Under the pieces are notes generated by a model. It was not told where the DNA came from. It worked only from the letters and a program-made list of their open reading frames with translations, and did not search any database. A DNA stretch of 64,000 nucleotides, taken from Planctomycetota bacterium (GTDB taxonomy: Bacteria; Planctomycetota; UBA1135; GCA-002686595). Numbering within the stretch: position 1 is the stretch's first letter; every line of letters begins with the position of its first letter. The stretch lies in the NCBI GenBank assembly GCA_026692705.1, contig JAPLOE010000213.1, positions 26,761-90,760 of the forward strand, in the 5' to 3' direction. Shown here piece after piece: positions 46,453 through 55,243 of this stretch. A program made the translations under genes and the position numbers.

Positions 46453-47520
46453 ATGCGTGAAACCGCCGCAGTCCTGACCGTCGATCGATTCCTCACCTCC
46501 GACGCCAAGACCGCGCACGGTCTGGTGCGCGGGCCCAGTCGCTTCGAGATCGTCGCGCTGGTCGACGCGGAAGGCGCGGGACGCGACGCGGGCGAGCTGC
46601 TCGACGGGCGAAAGCGCGGCATTCCGACGTTCGCGACGCTGGAGGAGCTGCTCCAGTCCGGCCGCCGGCCCGCCTGGGTCGTCGTCGGCGTCGCAACGTC
46701 CGGCGGAGTGTTGCCCGAGAGCCTGCGCAAGCCGATCGCGAGCGCGCTCGAGCGTGGCATCGGCGCCGTCAGCGGCCTGCATCAGGTGCTCTCCGACGAG
46801 CCCGACCTGCGCGCGGCGGCGGAGCGTGGCAAGGCGCGCATCCTCGACGTGCGCAAGCCCAAGCCGCGCGCCGAGCTGCATTTCTGGAAGGGCGAGATCG
46901 CCAAGGTGCGCGCGCCGCGGCTCGCGTTGCTCGGCACGGATTGCGCGCTCGGCAAGCGCACGACGAGCCAGGTGCTCGCGGCGGCGCTGCGCGAGCGCAA
47001 GGTCGCGACGGAAGTGATCTACACGGGCCAGACCGGCTGGCTGCAGGGTTGCAGGTTCGGTTTCGTGCTCGACGCGACGCCCAACGATTTCGTGTCGGGT
47101 GAGCTCGAGCACGCGATCGTGAGCGCGGATCGTGAGGTCGCGCCGGACCTGATCGTGCTCGAAGGCCAGTCGGCGCTGCGCAATCCGTCGGGGCCGTGCG
47201 GAGCGGAGCTCCTGCTGTCGGGTGGCGCACGCGGAGTGATCCTGCAGCACGCGCCGGCGCGCAAGTTCTTCGAGGATCAGGAGCAGCTGGGCAACGTCAT
47301 CCCGTCGCTCGCGTCCGAGATCGCGCTGATCGGCATGTACGGCGCGCGCGTGCTCGGCATCGCGCTCAACCACGAGCATTTGCCGGAAAACGAACGCGCC
47401 GCGACTCGCGAACGCATCGCGCGCGAGACGGGCCTGCCGACGGTGTATCCGCTGCTGGAGTCGCTCGATCCGTTGGTCGACGTCGCCGCGCGTTACGCGA
47501 AGGAAGAGCGGCGCGCGTGA
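46453..47520 (+). CDS. dgcN: DUF1611 protein, DgcN-like (D-glutamate N-acetyltransferase candidate)
   Basis: 355 residues from ATG 46453. An N-terminal Rossmann-like part (about 1-130; VDRFLTSDAKTAHGLVRG, PAWVVVGVATSGG) and a C-terminal P-loop domain with GTDCALGKRTTSQVLAAAL (about 159-177), then GQTGWLQG, DLIVLEGQSALRNPSG and NHEHLP are typical of DUF1611. DgcN of marine bacteria N-acetylates D-glutamate and works with DgcA, an enolase-superfamily racemase. The next gene here is exactly such an enzyme with overlapping GTGA, and an N-acyl-D-amino-acid deacylase follows. The substrate assignment is by family and context. Confidence 0.82.
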   Translation: MRETAAVLTVDRFLTSDAKTAHGLVRGPSRFEIVALVDAEGAGRDAGELLDGRKRGIPTFATLEELLQSGRRPAWVVVGVATSGGVLPESLRKPIASALERGIGAVSGLHQVLSDEPDLRAAAERGKARILDVRKPKPRAELHFWKGEIAKVRAPRLALLGTDCALGKRTTSQVLAAALRERKVATEVIYTGQTGWLQGCRFGFVLDATPNDFVSGELEHAIVSADREVAPDLIVLEGQSALRNPSGPCGAELLLSGGARGVILQHAPARKFFEDQEQLGNVIPSLASEIALIGMYGARVLGIALNHEHLPENERAATRERIARETGLPTVYPLLESLDPLVDVAARYAKEERRA

Positions 47521-48584
47521 AGCTCGTAGCCGCGCGCTCGCGCACCGTGCGCATCCCGTTGACGCGGCCTTACGCGGTCTCGGGAGGCAGTTGGGATGCG
47601 GTCGAGTTGGTGCTGGTCGAGCTCGAAGCCGACGACGGAAGCATCGGATACGGACAGGCGTCGCCGGCGGAAGAGGTCACCGGCGAGACGATCGCGGGCG
47701 TCGCGGCCGAGCTCACGCCGCAGAAGCTCGAGTGGCTGCTCGGGCTCGAGCTCGCGGAGTTCGGCGTCGCGCTGACGGACCTGCAGACGCGCGTGAAAGG
47801 CCCCGCGGCGCGTGCGGCGGTCGACATGGCGCTGTTCGATCTCGAGGCGAAGCGCCAGAAGTTGCCGGTGGTCGAGATGCTGATGCGCTCGCACCCGATG
47901 CTGCCCACGTCGATCACGATCGGGCTCAAGGACGTCGCGGCCACGCTCGCCGAGGCGGACGAATACGTCGCGCGCGGCTTTCGCCTGCTGAAGGTGAAGA
48001 TCGGCGAGAACGTCGAGCTCGACCTCGAGCGGCTCGCGAAGCTGCGCGAGCGGCACGGAGCGGCGATCGTGCTGCGCGCGGATGCGAACCAGGGCTACGA
48101 CCTGCGAGCGCTGGCGCGCTTCTGCGAGCGCATGGAAGCACTCGACATCGAGTTGCTCGAACAGCCGACGCGGCCAGAGCTCGACGCGGAGCTGATGGCG
48201 TTCCCCAAGCCCCTGCGCGATCGTTTCGTCGCCGACGAGAGCGTGCACGACGAGCACGGGCTCAAGCGCTTGCAGCAGCTCGGCCTCCCCTACGGCGCGA
48301 TCAACATCAAGCTGATGAAGACCGGCGGCCTGCGCGGCGCGCTGCGGCTCGCGCGCCTCGCGGAACGCGCGAAGCTGCGCCTGATGTGGGGCTGCATGGA
48401 CGAAAGCGTGCTCGGCATCGCCGCGGCGCTGCACGGCGCGTTCGCGAACCCCGCGACGACGTACCTCGACCTCGACGGCAGCTTCGACCTCGCCGAAGAC
48501 CCGTTTTCCGGCGGATTTTCGCTCGCTGGCGACCGCCTGAGCACGCTCGCGGCGCCGGGACTGGGTGTGGAGCCTCGCGCATGA
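47517..48584 (+). CDS. dgcA: Enolase-superfamily racemase/epimerase, DgcA-like
   Basis: 355 residues, GTG 47517 overlapping the DgcN stop. It is a dipeptide-epimerase-type member of the enolase superfamily: catalytic K159 and K161 (LLKVKIG), metal ligands D189 (LRADAN), E215 (ELLEQPT) and D240 (FVADES), and opposing Lys K265 (NIKLMKTGG). DgcA racemises N-acetyl-D-glutamate to the L form. Dipeptide (L-Ala-D/L-Glu) epimerase of cell-wall recycling is the alternative. The pairing with a DUF1611 gene favours the DgcA role. The stop overlaps the start of the deacylase gene (ATGA). Confidence 0.85.
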   Translation: MKLVAARSRTVRIPLTRPYAVSGGSWDAVELVLVELEADDGSIGYGQASPAEEVTGETIAGVAAELTPQKLEWLLGLELAEFGVALTDLQTRVKGPAARAAVDMALFDLEAKRQKLPVVEMLMRSHPMLPTSITIGLKDVAATLAEADEYVARGFRLLKVKIGENVELDLERLAKLRERHGAAIVLRADANQGYDLRALARFCERMEALDIELLEQPTRPELDAELMAFPKPLRDRFVADESVHDEHGLKRLQQLGLPYGAINIKLMKTGGLRGALRLARLAERAKLRLMWGCMDESVLGIAAALHGAFANPATTYLDLDGSFDLAEDPFSGGFSLAGDRLSTLAAPGLGVEPRA

Positions 48585-50209
48585 GCCTCTCGATCGATCG
48601 CCGCCGTTTCCTCGCCGCCTCGGGTGCGTTGCTCGCCGCGAGCGCCTGCCGCGCGCCCGAGGGCGAGACCGAATGCGAGCTGCTGCTCGTCGGCGCGACC
48701 GTCGTCGACGGTTCGGGCGGTGCACCGTTCGTCGCCGACGTCGGCCTGCGCGCCGGCCGCATCCACTTCATCGGCACCGGCAACCCGCGGCGCGCGCGGC
48801 GCGTGCTCGACGTTTCCGGGCTCGTGCTCGCGCCGGGTTTCGTCGACATCCACACGCATTCCGACCGCACGATCTTCGAATGGCCGCTCGCGCAGAGTCG
48901 CATCCGCCAGGGCTGCACCACCGAAATCACTGGGAATTGCGGGGGTTCCGCGGCGCCGCACGCGGAGGACGGCGGGCGCTGGAGCGACGTCGAGAGCTAC
49001 CGCAGCGCGTGGAACACGTACGGGGCCGCGCTCAACCACGCGTTGCTCATCGGGCAAGGCACGCTGCGCCGCGGCGTCCTCGGCGAGGTCGATCGGCCTG
49101 CGACGGCGGAAGAACGCGCGGAAATCGTGCGGCGCTTCGAGCGTGCGCTCGACCAAGGTGCGTGGGGCCTTTCGACGGGCCTCGAGTACGTGCCGGGGAT
49201 CTACACGCCGCAGGACGAGGTGCTCGACCTCGTGCGCGTCGCGGGCGCGCGGGGAGCCTTGTACGCGACGCACATGCGCAGCGAAGAGGCGAAGCTGCTC
49301 GACGCGCTCGAAGAAGCGCTCGGCACCGCTCGCGCGGGCAACGCGCGGCTGCAGGTGTCGCACCTCAAGGCCGCGGGTCGCAACAACTGGAAGTTGCAGG
49401 AACAAGCCGTGGCTCGCATCGAACGCGCGCGCGCCGAAGGACTCGACGTCGCGATCGACGTGTACCCGTACACGGCCTATTCGACGACGTTGACGATCCT
49501 GCTCGAGCCGTGGGCGCGCGAAGGTGGCGACGAGGCGTTGCTCGCCCGCCTGCGCGATCCGGCGCAGCGCGAGCGCATCGTGCGCGAGGTCGGTCCGCGC
49601 GTGGAGATCGATCCGGGCGGCTTCGAGCTGATCGTGATCAGTTCCGTCGGCGATCCGGCGGCGCAGGACTGTGTCGGCAAGAGCCTCGACGAGCTCGCGA
49701 GAGCGTGGAGCGTCGCTCCGGGCGAGGCGTTCGCGCGCCTGCTCGAGCTCGGCCGCACCGATGTCGGGTACGTCGGCCACGGCATGAGCGAGGAGAACGT
49801 CGAGCGCCTGCTCGCGCATCCGCTCGTGATGATCGGCTCCGATGGCCGCAGCATGGCCCCCACCGGCAGCGCCGCGAACGACCGGCCGCACCCGCGCTCC
49901 TACGGCACTTTCCCGCGGGTTCTGGGCCACTACGTGCGCGAGCGCAAGGCGCTCGACCTGCCGACGGCGATCGCGAAGATGACCTCGATTCCGGCCGCGC
50001 GCGCCGGCCTGACGGACCGCGGGCGCATCGAGCGTGAGCTCGCTGCCGACCTCGTCCTGTTCGACGCCGCGCGCGTCGCCGATACCGCGACCTTCGAGGA
50101 TCCGCAGCGTTATCCGATCGGAATCGAGCACGTGTTCGTCAACGGCGTGGCCGTCGTCGAGCGCGGCGAGCCGACCGGCGCGCGTCCGGGTAGGCTGCTG
50201 CGACGATGA
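48581..50209 (+). CDS. N-acyl-D-amino-acid deacylase family, Tat-exported lipoprotein
   Basis: 542 residues. N-terminus DRRRFLAASGALLAASAC combines a twin-arginine signal and a lipobox (C23). The amidohydrolase core follows: HTHSD with H91 and H93, the metal cysteine C120 (ITGNCGG), H231 (ATHMRSE), H261 (VSHLKA) and the catalytic Asp D421 (IGSDGRS). All residues of active D-aminoacylases are present. It would release D-amino acids from N-acyl or small peptidic substrates in the periplasm, feeding DgcN/DgcA. It overlaps both neighbours by four bases, so the three genes plus the HEAT/VWA gene form one transcription unit. Confidence 0.88.
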   Translation: MSLSIDRRRFLAASGALLAASACRAPEGETECELLLVGATVVDGSGGAPFVADVGLRAGRIHFIGTGNPRRARRVLDVSGLVLAPGFVDIHTHSDRTIFEWPLAQSRIRQGCTTEITGNCGGSAAPHAEDGGRWSDVESYRSAWNTYGAALNHALLIGQGTLRRGVLGEVDRPATAEERAEIVRRFERALDQGAWGLSTGLEYVPGIYTPQDEVLDLVRVAGARGALYATHMRSEEAKLLDALEEALGTARAGNARLQVSHLKAAGRNNWKLQEQAVARIERARAEGLDVAIDVYPYTAYSTTLTILLEPWAREGGDEALLARLRDPAQRERIVREVGPRVEIDPGGFELIVISSVGDPAAQDCVGKSLDELARAWSVAPGEAFARLLELGRTDVGYVGHGMSEENVERLLAHPLVMIGSDGRSMAPTGSAANDRPHPRSYGTFPRVLGHYVRERKALDLPTAIAKMTSIPAARAGLTDRGRIERELAADLVLFDAARVADTATFEDPQRYPIGIEHVFVNGVAVVERGEPTGARPGRLLRR

Positions 50210-52149
50210 CTGCCGATCAGCAGCGCGTTGCCGCGGCAGCGAGCAGGAATACCGAGCCAGAGCAATTTTTTCTGCAAACGGCGGCCTGCGCCGAGGGCCA
50301 CGCCGTCGACGCAGGCCGCCGTTTGCAGAAAAAACTGCTCTGGCTCGGTATTCCTGCTCGCTGGCTCGCCTGCTGGTTGCTGATCGCGACGTTCGCGAGC
50401 GCGCAGTCGTCGGCCGAGCGCGCGCTCGAGGACATCCGGCGCGACAAGGACACGGTCGATCGGCGCGCGTTCCTGCAGCTCGTCAACGCGCGCGACGAAC
50501 GCGCGCTCGAGCGCGCGCTGCTCGTGCCGCCGCTCCTGTCCGACGAGGACACGCTCGTTTCTGCCTACGGCGCGCTGACGTGGTTCCTGCGCACGGAGCT
50601 CGAGGAGCGCGCGGTCTCGTACCTGATGCGCGAGGCGCTGCACGGTCGCAGCGCGGCCCACCAGCACGCGGCTACCCGCGCGCTCGCTCGCTGTGGCGAC
50701 GTGGCGGTCGAGCGGCTCGAGCGCATCGCGCGCACGCACGACGACGCGACCTGTCGTTCGCTCGCGTTGACGCCGCTCCTGCCGCGCCTCGTGAACAAGA
50801 GCGACGCAGCGGACCTGCGCCTCCTGCTGCGTGCGGCGCAGCTCACGCCCGATCAGGCGAGCGGAGTCGCGGCCCTGCTCGGGCAATTCCGCGATCGCGA
50901 GGCGCAGCGGCTGCTCGCGGAACGCACGAAGGACATGACCTCGAGCGAGGAGTGGCGTCTGCTTGCGGTCGATTGCCTCGCGGCGATCGAAGGCGAGTAT
51001 GCCGCGGCCGCGTTGCGCGAGTCGGGGCTCGTCGGCCGCGGTGCGGCGCAACTGCGTGCACTGAAAGTGCTCTCCGAGCGCGATCCGGAGGCCGCGTTGA
51101 TCGGCCTGCGTCGGCTCGTCGAGGTGGGCGACGAAACCGAGGCCACGGAAGCAATCCTGACGCTCTCGGCGCTGCGCGACGCGAGTCCCGATTGGGTCGA
51201 GGAACTCGGCCGCATCGCACGCTCGGCCTCGACCGCCGCGCGCATGGCGACCGTGAGCGCGCTCGCACGCGTCCGAACCCGCGAATCACTGCACGTGCTG
51301 CACGAGATGCTCGGCGACCCCGACTGGCGCGTGCAGCTGCTCGCGGTGCAAGCCGTCAACGCCTTCCGCGAGAAGGACTCGACTCCGCGCCTGATTTCGA
51401 CGCTTGCGAGCGCGCGCCGGCGCGTCGCCGACGAGATCCTGCTCGGGCTGCGGCTCGCGACCGGCCTCGACCACGGCCGCAGCGCCGCCGCCTGGGATGC
51501 GTGGTGGCGCGCGGAGGGCCGCGGTTTCGAGCTTCCTGCGCGCGACGAGGCGCTGCGGCTCGAACGCGAGCGGCAGGCGCGCCGCACGGACGGCGGCGGG
51601 CCGCGCACGGCGACGTTCTACGGCCTGAAACTCGAGAGTGACCGCGTCGGGTTCGTGATCGACATTTCGCGTTCGATGGGCGAACCGGCCTTCGGAGAGC
51701 GCTCGAACACGGGCGCGCGCACCAAGCTCGACGTCGCGAAGGAACAGCTCACGGGCCTGCTCGGGGCGCTCGTGGGCGACGTGCGCTTCAACATCGTCGC
51801 GTTCTCGTCGCGTGTGTGGCCGTGGCGCGGCTCGCTCGTGCAACTCACCGAAGGCGAGCGTGACCTCGCGATCGGCTACGTGCGCGGGCTGGCGCTCGAG
51901 GGCGGCACGGCGATCTACGACGGGCTCGAGCGTGCGCTCGCCGACGCGGAGGTCGACACGCTCTACGTGCTCACCGACGGCGAGCCTTCGGGCGGAACCG
52001 TCACGCGCATCGACCAGATCCGCGCGCTGATCGGCGAGAAGGCGCGCACGCGGCTCGTGCGCATCCACGGCGTGGCCGTCGGCGAGCCTTCGGTGCTGCT
52101 CGAGGGACTCGCGCTCGACACGGGCGGCCAGTACCGCTTCGTGCCCTGA
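50206..52149 (+). CDS. HEAT-repeat and VWA-domain protein, N-terminus carrying a long inverted repeat
   Basis: 647 residues from ATG 50206, which overlaps the deacylase stop (ATGA). Residues about 11-53 are encoded by the large inverted repeat (50237-50363) and look unlike a normal N-terminus. A signal-type stretch follows (RWLACWLLIATFASAQSS). HEAT-like helical repeats cover about 65-425 and end with AAAWDAWWRAEGRGFELP. A VWA domain follows (about 480-647) with MIDAS motif GFVIDISRSMGEP and later VLTDGEPSGG. Such proteins may bind partners outside the cell membrane. The true native start may have been altered by the repeat; no good start lies between the repeat and the signal. Confidence 0.8.
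   Translation: MTADQQRVAAAASRNTEPEQFFLQTAACAEGHAVDAGRRLQKKLLWLGIPARWLACWLLIATFASAQSSAERALEDIRRDKDTVDRRAFLQLVNARDERALERALLVPPLLSDEDTLVSAYGALTWFLRTELEERAVSYLMREALHGRSAAHQHAATRALARCGDVAVERLERIARTHDDATCRSLALTPLLPRLVNKSDAADLRLLLRAAQLTPDQASGVAALLGQFRDREAQRLLAERTKDMTSSEEWRLLAVDCLAAIEGEYAAAALRESGLVGRGAAQLRALKVLSERDPEAALIGLRRLVEVGDETEATEAILTLSALRDASPDWVEELGRIARSASTAARMATVSALARVRTRESLHVLHEMLGDPDWRVQLLAVQAVNAFREKDSTPRLISTLASARRRVADEILLGLRLATGLDHGRSAAAWDAWWRAEGRGFELPARDEALRLERERQARRTDGGGPRTATFYGLKLESDRVGFVIDISRSMGEPAFGERSNTGARTKLDVAKEQLTGLLGALVGDVRFNIVAFSSRVWPWRGSLVQLTEGERDLAIGYVRGLALEGGTAIYDGLERALADAEVDTLYVLTDGEPSGGTVTRIDQIRALIGEKARTRLVRIHGVAVGEPSVLLEGLALDTGGQYRFVP
50237..50363. repeat. 54-bp near-perfect inverted repeat with 19-base loop
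   Basis: Left arm 50237-50290 and right arm 50310-50363 are complementary at 53 of 54 positions; the one mismatch is A50265 against C50335. The loop (50291-50309) can pair partly. The arms are AT-containing in the middle (TTTTTT / AAAAAA). The repeat lies inside the start of the HEAT/VWA reading frame and does not break it. It may be a mobile palindromic element, a foldback, a regulatory structure or an assembly artefact. Confidence 0.95.
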
Positions 52150-52193
52150 GCGCGGCCCTTCCGCGAGCGCGCTCCGGCGCTATCCTGCGCGCA

Positions 52194-53132
52194 ATGGCGA
52201 CCGCCCTGCGTTCGATCCCTGGTGTGTGCGACGTCGAGCTCGTGCGCGGCCCCGCCGCCGCGGCCGACGCTCCGCCGACCCTGTTCCTCGAGGTGGCGCA
52301 CGGTGCGACGCGCGCGAGCGACTTCGACGAGCTGCGCGCGGCGCTCACGAGCGAATACCCCGCGGATCTCAAGGACTTCTTCTTCGTCAACACCGACGTC
52401 GGCGCGCCCGAGCTCGCGCTCGCCGTGGCCTCGGCCGTCACCGCCGCCCGCCCCGACGCAGTGGCGCTGGTCGTGCGCTGCCGCGTGCCGCGCACCTTCC
52501 TCGACTGCAACCGGCGGATCGAGCGCGACACGCTGCCGAAGTCGACCAAGTCCGGCGAGATGACGCCGGGCCTGCAGCCGTGGGTGCGCGAGCCCCGCGA
52601 CCGCGCGCTGCTGCTCGACCGCTACTTCGCCTACCGCACGACCGTGACCGCCGCCTTCGAGGACGTGCGCCAGCGCGGCGGCCCGACGCTGTTCGTGCAC
52701 ACCTACGCGCCGCGCTCGATCGACGTCGCCGTCGACTTCGACATCGCGAAGAGCCTGCGCGCGGCCTACGCACCGGACCAGCTCGAGCGCTGGACGTTGC
52801 GCTCCGAGGTCGACCTGATCACGACCGATCCCGACGGCATCGACCTCGCGCTCCCCGCGCTCGCCGACCGTGCCGAGCAGGAGTTCCGCGCCGCTGGATT
52901 CCAGGTGACGAGCAACACCGCCTATCCGCTGCACCCCGTCACGCTCGCCCACGAGTTCGCGAGCCAGCGCCCGGCCTCGACCCTGTGCCTCGAGGTGCGC
53001 CGCGACCTGCTCGTGAAGGAATTCGTGCCCTTCGTCGAGCTGCCGACCGATCCTGCGCGCGTCGCCCGCGCCGCCGCGCCGCTCGCACGCGCCGTGACGC
53101 CCTTCGTGCCGCAGGCGGCGCGCGTGCGCTAG
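52194..53132 (+). CDS. N-formylglutamate amidohydrolase-like protein
   Basis: 312 residues, no signal. Segments match the FGase/HutG-like fold in order: LFLEVAHGATRASDF (metal His), FVNTDVGAPELAL, CRVPRTFLDCNRRIERD (with the DxNR motif) and TLFVHTYAPRS (second metal His). The family removes the formyl group from N-formylglutamate, or acts as a peptidase on N-blocked acidic residues. It is not near hut genes. In the window an AstE/AspA-type hydrolase and a GCS2-like ligase are about 5-8 kb away. It shares a CTAG stop with the opposing BatD-like gene. Confidence 0.62.
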   Translation: MATALRSIPGVCDVELVRGPAAAADAPPTLFLEVAHGATRASDFDELRAALTSEYPADLKDFFFVNTDVGAPELALAVASAVTAARPDAVALVVRCRVPRTFLDCNRRIERDTLPKSTKSGEMTPGLQPWVREPRDRALLLDRYFAYRTTVTAAFEDVRQRGGPTLFVHTYAPRSIDVAVDFDIAKSLRAAYAPDQLERWTLRSEVDLITTDPDGIDLALPALADRAEQEFRAAGFQVTSNTAYPLHPVTLAHEFASQRPASTLCLEVRRDLLVKEFVPFVELPTDPARVARAAAPLARAVTPFVPQAARVR

Positions 53133-54541
53133 ACGCGGAAGTGCACGCGGTCGAGCTCGCGCACGGTCGCGCGCGCGCGCTCGATGATCTCCTTCGGCGC
53201 CTTGGGGCCGTAGGTCGCGGCCGCGAACGTGCGCGCGAGCTCCGTCGCGCGCTTGGCGAGCTCCGCCGGCGCACCGGCCTTCTCGAGCCGCGCAGCGAAA
53301 TCCTCGCGCGCGACCTCGGCCACGTCGCAATCCAGCCGGGCCGCGAGATACGCGGGATAGAGGCGCGTGACGTCGCCACCCGGACGGATCAGGCCGAGCT
53401 CGAAGTCGGCGCTCTTGGCCTGCTCCTCCCCACTCGACATCGTCAGCTTGCGGCGCGCGCGCAGGAGCAGCACCACGAGCACGATCACGGCGAGAAGCAC
53501 GCCCGCCCACAGGGCCACGTTGATGTTGGCCTCGGGGGCCGGTCCAACCGGGATGTCGAAGGGCAGGGTAGCCGGAGTCATGGGGTCGGCAGTCTTGGGT
53601 GCGGAGACGCGCAAGGGAAGGGGCGCCGTACTCTCCATTACATACTGGCCGGTTCCGTTGGGATCGAACCAGGCAAACTCGACCGGCGGGACCTCGCGCA
53701 CGCGCGGCGAGGCGACGGAGAGCTCCGCCTCGAGCCGGAAACGGCCCGCGTCGCGCTCCTCGCGCTGCCCAAGCAGGCGGAATCCGTCGAGCCGCGCTAC
53801 GTCCGGCGCCGCGAAGGTCTCGAAGTTGCCCTCGCCCTCGATCGTCACGACGAGCTGGAGCGTGCCGCCGACCTCGACCTCGCGCGGGGTGGCCTCGGCG
53901 GAAATCGTGAAGCGCCCGACGGCGCCGCCGAACTGCGGCGGCCGGTCCTTTTCGGGCAGGGCGAGCACACGCAGCGTCAGCGGAGCGCCGCGCACGATCC
54001 CCTCGACCACGTGCACCGGCGTGCGCCCGCGCAGCAGATCGTCGGTCCATTCGGTCGCGAGCGCGAGCTTGAGCTCCGTGCGCGCGAGCCGCAGCTCGCC
54101 CGCCGCCTCCGGCACGAGCCGCGCGCGAAAGCCCCACACGCCGAACTGCGCTCCACCGCGCTCCTCCGTGCCGAGCGCGACCGCCTTCGCGACCTCGCCC
54201 TCGAGCGCGAACGTCAGCGCCTTCGCGGTTTCCGGCTCCACGAGCCGCCACGGGCTCTCGCCGAGCCAATCCGTCGTCACCTGCACCGACTGGTCGAGCG
54301 TGCGCTGGAAGAGCGGCGCCTGCTCCTTCGCCGCAAAACCCGCCTCGATCCCCCAGCGCACCGTGACCTCGACCGGCACGCCGACGAACGTCTCGGTCGC
54401 GCCCGCGACCACCTCGACGAACGCCTTGCCGCCGCCCGTCAGGTCGCGCACCTCGCCGCCCGCGAGCCCCACCTCCTGCGCCCGCGCCGGACCTCCGGCC
54501 ACGGCGACGCAGGCGAGCATCAGCATCAAGCGACGGATCAC
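53129..54541 (-). CDS. BatD-like membrane protein
   Basis: 470 residues from GTG 54541, with a signal (MLMLACVAVAGGPARAQ). Beta-rich repeats follow: GATETFVGVPVEVTVRW and EATPREVEVGGTLQLVVTIEGEGNFE, the latter typical of BatD domains. One membrane helix lies near 335-355 (NVALWAGVLLAVIVLVVLLLRARRK), then a cytoplasmic helical tail. BatD proteins occur with MoxR and VWA genes in aerotolerance (Bat) operons. MoxR is absent here; a VWA protein is encoded one gene away. The gene is convergent with the N-formylglutamate-amidohydrolase-like gene. Confidence 0.6.
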   Translation of the reverse strand: MIRRLMLMLACVAVAGGPARAQEVGLAGGEVRDLTGGGKAFVEVVAGATETFVGVPVEVTVRWGIEAGFAAKEQAPLFQRTLDQSVQVTTDWLGESPWRLVEPETAKALTFALEGEVAKAVALGTEERGGAQFGVWGFRARLVPEAAGELRLARTELKLALATEWTDDLLRGRTPVHVVEGIVRGAPLTLRVLALPEKDRPPQFGGAVGRFTISAEATPREVEVGGTLQLVVTIEGEGNFETFAAPDVARLDGFRLLGQREERDAGRFRLEAELSVASPRVREVPPVEFAWFDPNGTGQYVMESTAPLPLRVSAPKTADPMTPATLPFDIPVGPAPEANINVALWAGVLLAVIVLVVLLLRARRKLTMSSGEEQAKSADFELGLIRPGGDVTRLYPAYLAARLDCDVAEVAREDFAARLEKAGAPAELAKRATELARTFAAATYGPKAPKEIIERARATVRELDRVHFRV

Positions 54542-54678
54542 GGGCACACGGTTCCTCTGGACAAAGGCCCCGCAAGCTAGCCGCCCCCCGCTCCGCTGCC
54601 TACAGACCGCCTCCGCCGCCCGGGCGCCACCGCGTCCCCACGGGCCTGGCACCGGGGCTCTTCAACGACACTTGCCAT

Positions 54679-54696
54679 TATGTCGGATCTGACATA
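54679..54696. promoter_or_regulatory. Palindromic operator over XRE start
   Basis: TATGTCGGATCTGACATA is an inverted repeat (TATGTC/GACATA, with a near-palindromic GGATCT centre). It covers the candidate start codon of the XRE regulator. A site of this form next to an XRE gene is typical of self-repression. Confidence 0.55.
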
Positions 54697-55081
54697 CAGA
54701 TCGAACGGCCGGAGAGAGGCCACCCTGACCACAACCAAGAAGTCGAAGGTCGAGCGCCTGCGGGCGGCGGGATGGAGCGTCGGTGATGCGGCGCAGTTCC
54801 TCGGGCTCTCCGAGGAGGAGCGGGCGTTCGTGGAGCTCAAGCTGCGGCTCGCGGAAGCCATCCGGCTGGCACGCAGCTCGCGCGGCTGGACGCAGGCAGC
54901 GCTCGCGAAGCAGATCCGGTCGAGCCAATCGCGAATCGCCAAGATCGAAGTGGGCGATCCGTCGGTCTCGCTGGAGCTGATGTTCCGTGCGGCCTTCGGC
55001 CTCGGGCTCTCCTTGAGCGACCTGCTCAAGCCCGCTCCTGGCTTGCGGCGCTCGCGAGCCCTGAAGACGAGCGCGGATTGA
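54680..55081 (+). CDS. XRE-family DNA-binding protein (HigA-type antitoxin-like)
   Basis: 133 residues. The segment TKKSKVERLRAAGWSVGDAAQFLGLSEEE is common in XRE proteins coded beside RelE/HigB toxins, and the helix-turn-helix (about 58-110) reads LARSSRGWTQAALAKQIRSSQSRIAKIE. The start is uncertain: ATG 54680 lies inside the palindrome, whereas homologues usually begin near the TKKSK segment about 18 codons later. No toxin gene is adjacent (the flanking genes are BatD-like upstream and an endonuclease-like protein downstream), so it is an orphan or a stand-alone regulator. Confidence 0.8.
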   Translation: MSDLTYRSNGRREATLTTTKKSKVERLRAAGWSVGDAAQFLGLSEEERAFVELKLRLAEAIRLARSSRGWTQAALAKQIRSSQSRIAKIEVGDPSVSLELMFRAAFGLGLSLSDLLKPAPGLRRSRALKTSAD

Positions 55082-55093
55082 GCAGTCCTCAGT

Positions 55094-55159
55094 TCAGCGG
55101 CTCCGGGGGGCTTGGAAGCGGAATTGGCGCCAGGAGGATGACCACCGGGCGCACCGTTC
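55094..55159 (-). pseudogene. Remnant of the C-terminal tail of a HEAT-repeat protein
   Basis: These 66 bases (22 codons with stop TGA) match the last 66 bases of the HEAT-repeat gene at 56679 in 53 positions. Encoded ends compare as ERCARWSSSWRQFRFQAPRSR and EWRAWWSSSWREFLFHAPQGR. No HEAT-like sequence is seen upstream in the frame, so only the 3' end of a paralogue remains. Confidence 0.6.
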
Positions 55160-55243
55160 GAGCGCGAGGCGAGGACGTCGGCTACGCGCACGGAAGAGAT
55201 CGAAAGCGTGCAAGAGGGCGGGGCCGTAGACTCGCGAACGGCC

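Noticed and set aside
50237..50363. Large inverted repeat as a terminator of the deacylase operon
   Set aside because: It lies inside an open frame that continues into a signal peptide and two recognisable domains, and the preceding stop overlaps the start of that frame.
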